Below are positions 62,372 through 64,000 of a DNA stretch of 64,000 nucleotides, one piece after another; within the stretch, counting starts at the first letter, position 1; every line of letters starts with the position of its first letter. Under the pieces are notes generated by a model, which did no database searches, was not told the origin of the DNA, and worked only from the letters and a program-made list of their open reading frames with translations. The stretch is from the NCBI RefSeq assembly GCF_016464625.1, contig NZ_JAEAGO010000004.1:1-64000 (forward strand), in the 5' to 3' direction. The DNA is from Penaeicola halotolerans. GTDB lineage: Bacteria > Bacteroidota > Bacteroidia > Cytophagales > Cyclobacteriaceae. A program made the position numbers and the translations under genes.

Positions 62372-63367
62372 TTATTGGTCTGTCTTTTTGATGAAATCTA
62401 TGATGCCTCGGTGATAGGTATCTGCATCATCCCACATAGCCATGTGACTTCCATCAGGACAGTGCAGATAAGTGCCATTTTGTACTTGAGTAGACATCCA
62501 CTCCATGTGCTTAGGATCCATGGTGTCATGCGCACCGCCTATGGTAAGGGTCGGGATAGTGATTTTGGGCAAGTCAGCCTTGCGATCCCATTGAGCCAGG
62601 GTCCCACCGATGCCAAATTCACTTGGTCCTTGCATGTAGACATAAAGTTGAGAGTTGACATTGCTGAGTGAGTTCATGACAGGCTCAGGCCATTCATCCA
62701 CGGGTATTCTGAGGACATGCTTAGGATAGTAGTGCTCCATGAGCAGCTCCATATAGCGTGGATTGTCAAAGTCAGCATCTGCCTCTATCGCCCTGACTTC
62801 TTGCAGGACTGCTTGGTCAAATTGAGGCGCAAGCACTTCCTCGGCATATTTTCCATAATCGATGCAGCTGGCCATCATATTGCTGATGATGAGTCCTTTC
62901 ATCTTATCTTGATGCTGTAGTGCATATTCTAGTGCGAGGATACCTCCCCATGAGTGGCCTAGTAGGTAGAAGTTGTCTTGGTCTAGCTTGAGTGCTTGAC
63001 GGACTTGTTCTACTTCTGCTACAAATCTAGGGATGTTCCAAAAAGTAGTATCGGCAGGATTGTCTGACTTACCAGAGCCTAACTGATCATAGTAGATAAA
63101 TTCGATATTTTCCTCTGGAAAGTATTCTTCAAAACTGCGAAAATATTCGTGCGTATTGCCAGGCCCGCCATGGAGTAATAGCAGTCTTTTGGTAGGATTG
63201 TCACCATTGCGCTGAGTCCATACTTTGTATTTGCCGCCATTGGCTTCGATTTCGATGTATTTTTCTTCCTGTGTCCAAGTGTCTGTTGCTGCTTCCTGAC
63301 TTTCAGGAGCTGGACTACTACAAGCAAAGATGAGGCTGAGTGAAAGTAAGCTGATCCATTTTTTCAT
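62372..63367 (-). CDS. Lipoprotein alpha/beta hydrolase, proline iminopeptidase-like (S33)
   Basis: The 331-residue hydrolase begins with a lipoprotein signal (lipobox IFAC, Cys16), so it is exported. LLLLHGGPGN is the oxyanion-hole motif of the S33 family, GHSWGG holds the nucleophile Ser, and the later GGAHDTMDP and GSHMAMWDD carry the Asp and His. It probably cleaves N-terminal proline from peptides or a related amide. I start at 63367 (MKKWISLLSL); the frame extends to 63403. Confidence 0.88.
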   Translation of the reverse strand: MKKWISLLSLSLIFACSSPAPESQEAATDTWTQEEKYIEIEANGGKYKVWTQRNGDNPTKRLLLLHGGPGNTHEYFRSFEEYFPEENIEFIYYDQLGSGKSDNPADTTFWNIPRFVAEVEQVRQALKLDQDNFYLLGHSWGGILALEYALQHQDKMKGLIISNMMASCIDYGKYAEEVLAPQFDQAVLQEVRAIEADADFDNPRYMELLMEHYYPKHVLRIPVDEWPEPVMNSLSNVNSQLYVYMQGPSEFGIGGTLAQWDRKADLPKITIPTLTIGGAHDTMDPKHMEWMSTQVQNGTYLHCPDGSHMAMWDDADTYHRGIIDFIKKTDQ

Positions 63368-63424
63368 AGTTGTTGGGTTTATTTGGTCAAATTCACCTAT
63401 CAATTTACATAATTTAGCTCAAAA

Positions 63425-64000
63425 TCAAGCGATCAAGACATCGACAACTTTTTCTCCAGCAGCCTTATAGTTTCCTATGAGGTAAGCGGGACTTTGTTCT
63501 ATTTGCATGAGTGTTTCAAAGGCTGCTTGCTGTGCTGGATCTATGGCTACTAGTAGCCCACCACTGGTTTGTGGATCGCAGAGATGCACAAGCTCCATTC
63601 CATTGACTCCACTTGTTTTGGGGCTGTAGGCATTCCAGTTTCGGTAGGTATTGTCTGGGAAAATGAACTGATCTATGTATGATTGCACACCCTTAATGAG
63701 CGGAATATCTTTGAAGTGAAGGTCTGCGGAGAGACCTGCGCCTTCACATGTTTCGATCAAGTGACCTAACAGTCCAAAGCCCGTCACATCTGTCATGGCA
63801 TGTACGAAATCTTGCTGCCCAAGATGCTGCCCGATGCTATTGAGTTGACAAGCGGTATTGACCATTTCTTGATAATCTTCTGGATTTATTTTTCCTCTTT
63901 TGAGTGCTGTTGCGAGTACGCCAATACCTATTTTTTTAGTGAGATAAATAAGGTCTCCTTCCTGAGCAGTGCTGTTACTTTTGATGTTTTGCGGATGTAT
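63425..64000 (-). CDS. selD: Selenide, water dikinase, C-terminal part (cut by the window edge)
   Basis: The frame is open from 64000 to the stop at 63425 (191 residues) and continues outside the window. It contains GVLATALKRGKI, AMTDVTGFGLLGHLIE and CDPQTSGGLLVAI, all typical of SelD, which makes selenophosphate from selenide and ATP. The catalytic Cys/Sec near the N terminus is not in view. Selenium would be used for selenouridine tRNA or selenoproteins. An internal ATG at 63865 is not the true start. Confidence 0.93.
   Translation of the reverse strand: MHPQNIKSNSTAQEGDLIYLTKKIGIGVLATALKRGKINPEDYQEMVNTACQLNSIGQHLGQQDFVHAMTDVTGFGLLGHLIETCEGAGLSADLHFKDIPLIKGVQSYIDQFIFPDNTYRNWNAYSPKTSGVNGMELVHLCDPQTSGGLLVAIDPAQQAAFETLMQIEQSPAYLIGNYKAAGEKVVDVLIA

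Overview
The window is a bacterial chromosome segment from the phylum Bacteroidota, most likely order Cytophagales; I cannot name a genus. The evidence is a SusC/SusD pair, TAnnTTTG-type promoter elements with an upstream TTG/TTTG, a long-form NusB in the order nusB-ytxH-DUF1573-yajC-ybbR-coaE, DUF4293 and YbbR-like proteins, and many lipoproteins and outer-membrane barrels. Gene density is high, most genes are housekeeping, and convergent pairs are usually separated by strong stem-loop terminators.

Layout. 1-73: 3' end of a 5S rRNA and its terminator. 108-5126: a mutagenic-repair cassette (short DnaE-type polymerase plus DinB) facing a self-cleaving XRE-S24 repressor. 5172-7276: an RlmL-like rRNA methyltransferase and a Rossmann-fold epimerase-like protein. 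7482-13347: sucA, sucB (two lipoyl domains) and lpd, the 2-oxoglutarate dehydrogenase complex. 13427-18382: SusC-SusD plus a RidA-like lipoprotein. 18550-18890: a 50-residue small gene and tRNA-His with an odd acceptor stem. 18955-27287: dihydroorotase, a DEAD-box helicase, an M28 peptidase, gcvP and an S1/P1 nuclease. 27288-29530: an AT-rich accessory pocket with 11-bp tandem repeats, an unknown 252-residue protein and a zinc-ribbon/HNH nuclease pair. 29615-32120: a small membrane protein, lipA, a secreted protein and an OsmC protein.

32279-35239 and 42902-44945 hold two related ECF sigma-factor systems. In the first, the inner-membrane partner and a barrel-like domain are fused in one polypeptide; in the second they are separate consecutive genes. 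Between them lie a five-PAS/GAF histidine kinase, two small envelope genes, an ABC exporter, truA and a DUF4293 protein. 45076-50453: the nusB-to-coaE operon and an amino-acid dehydrogenase. 50626-57552: a second ABC exporter, an ALDH7-type dehydrogenase, DegP/HtrA, Hsp20 and an Nramp-like transporter lacking the usual metal-binding motifs. 57688-58930: tRNA-Asn, REP-like hairpins and an orphan lipoprotein. 59031-64000: a lipoprotein-type catalase-peroxidase behind an OxyR-like element, glutaminase, an alpha/beta hydrolase and the 3' part of selD.

Themes. Lipoylation recurs: E2 and E3 of the oxoglutarate complex, the glycine-cleavage P protein and lipoyl synthase are all here. Stress response also recurs: polymerases, KatG, OsmC, DegP, Hsp20 and two ECF systems. 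The best candidates for undescribed biology are the fused-versus-split sigma partners, the repair-cassette switch with a predicted leaderless repressor mRNA, the zinc-ribbon/HNH pair and the altered Nramp-like transporter with its paired palindromes.
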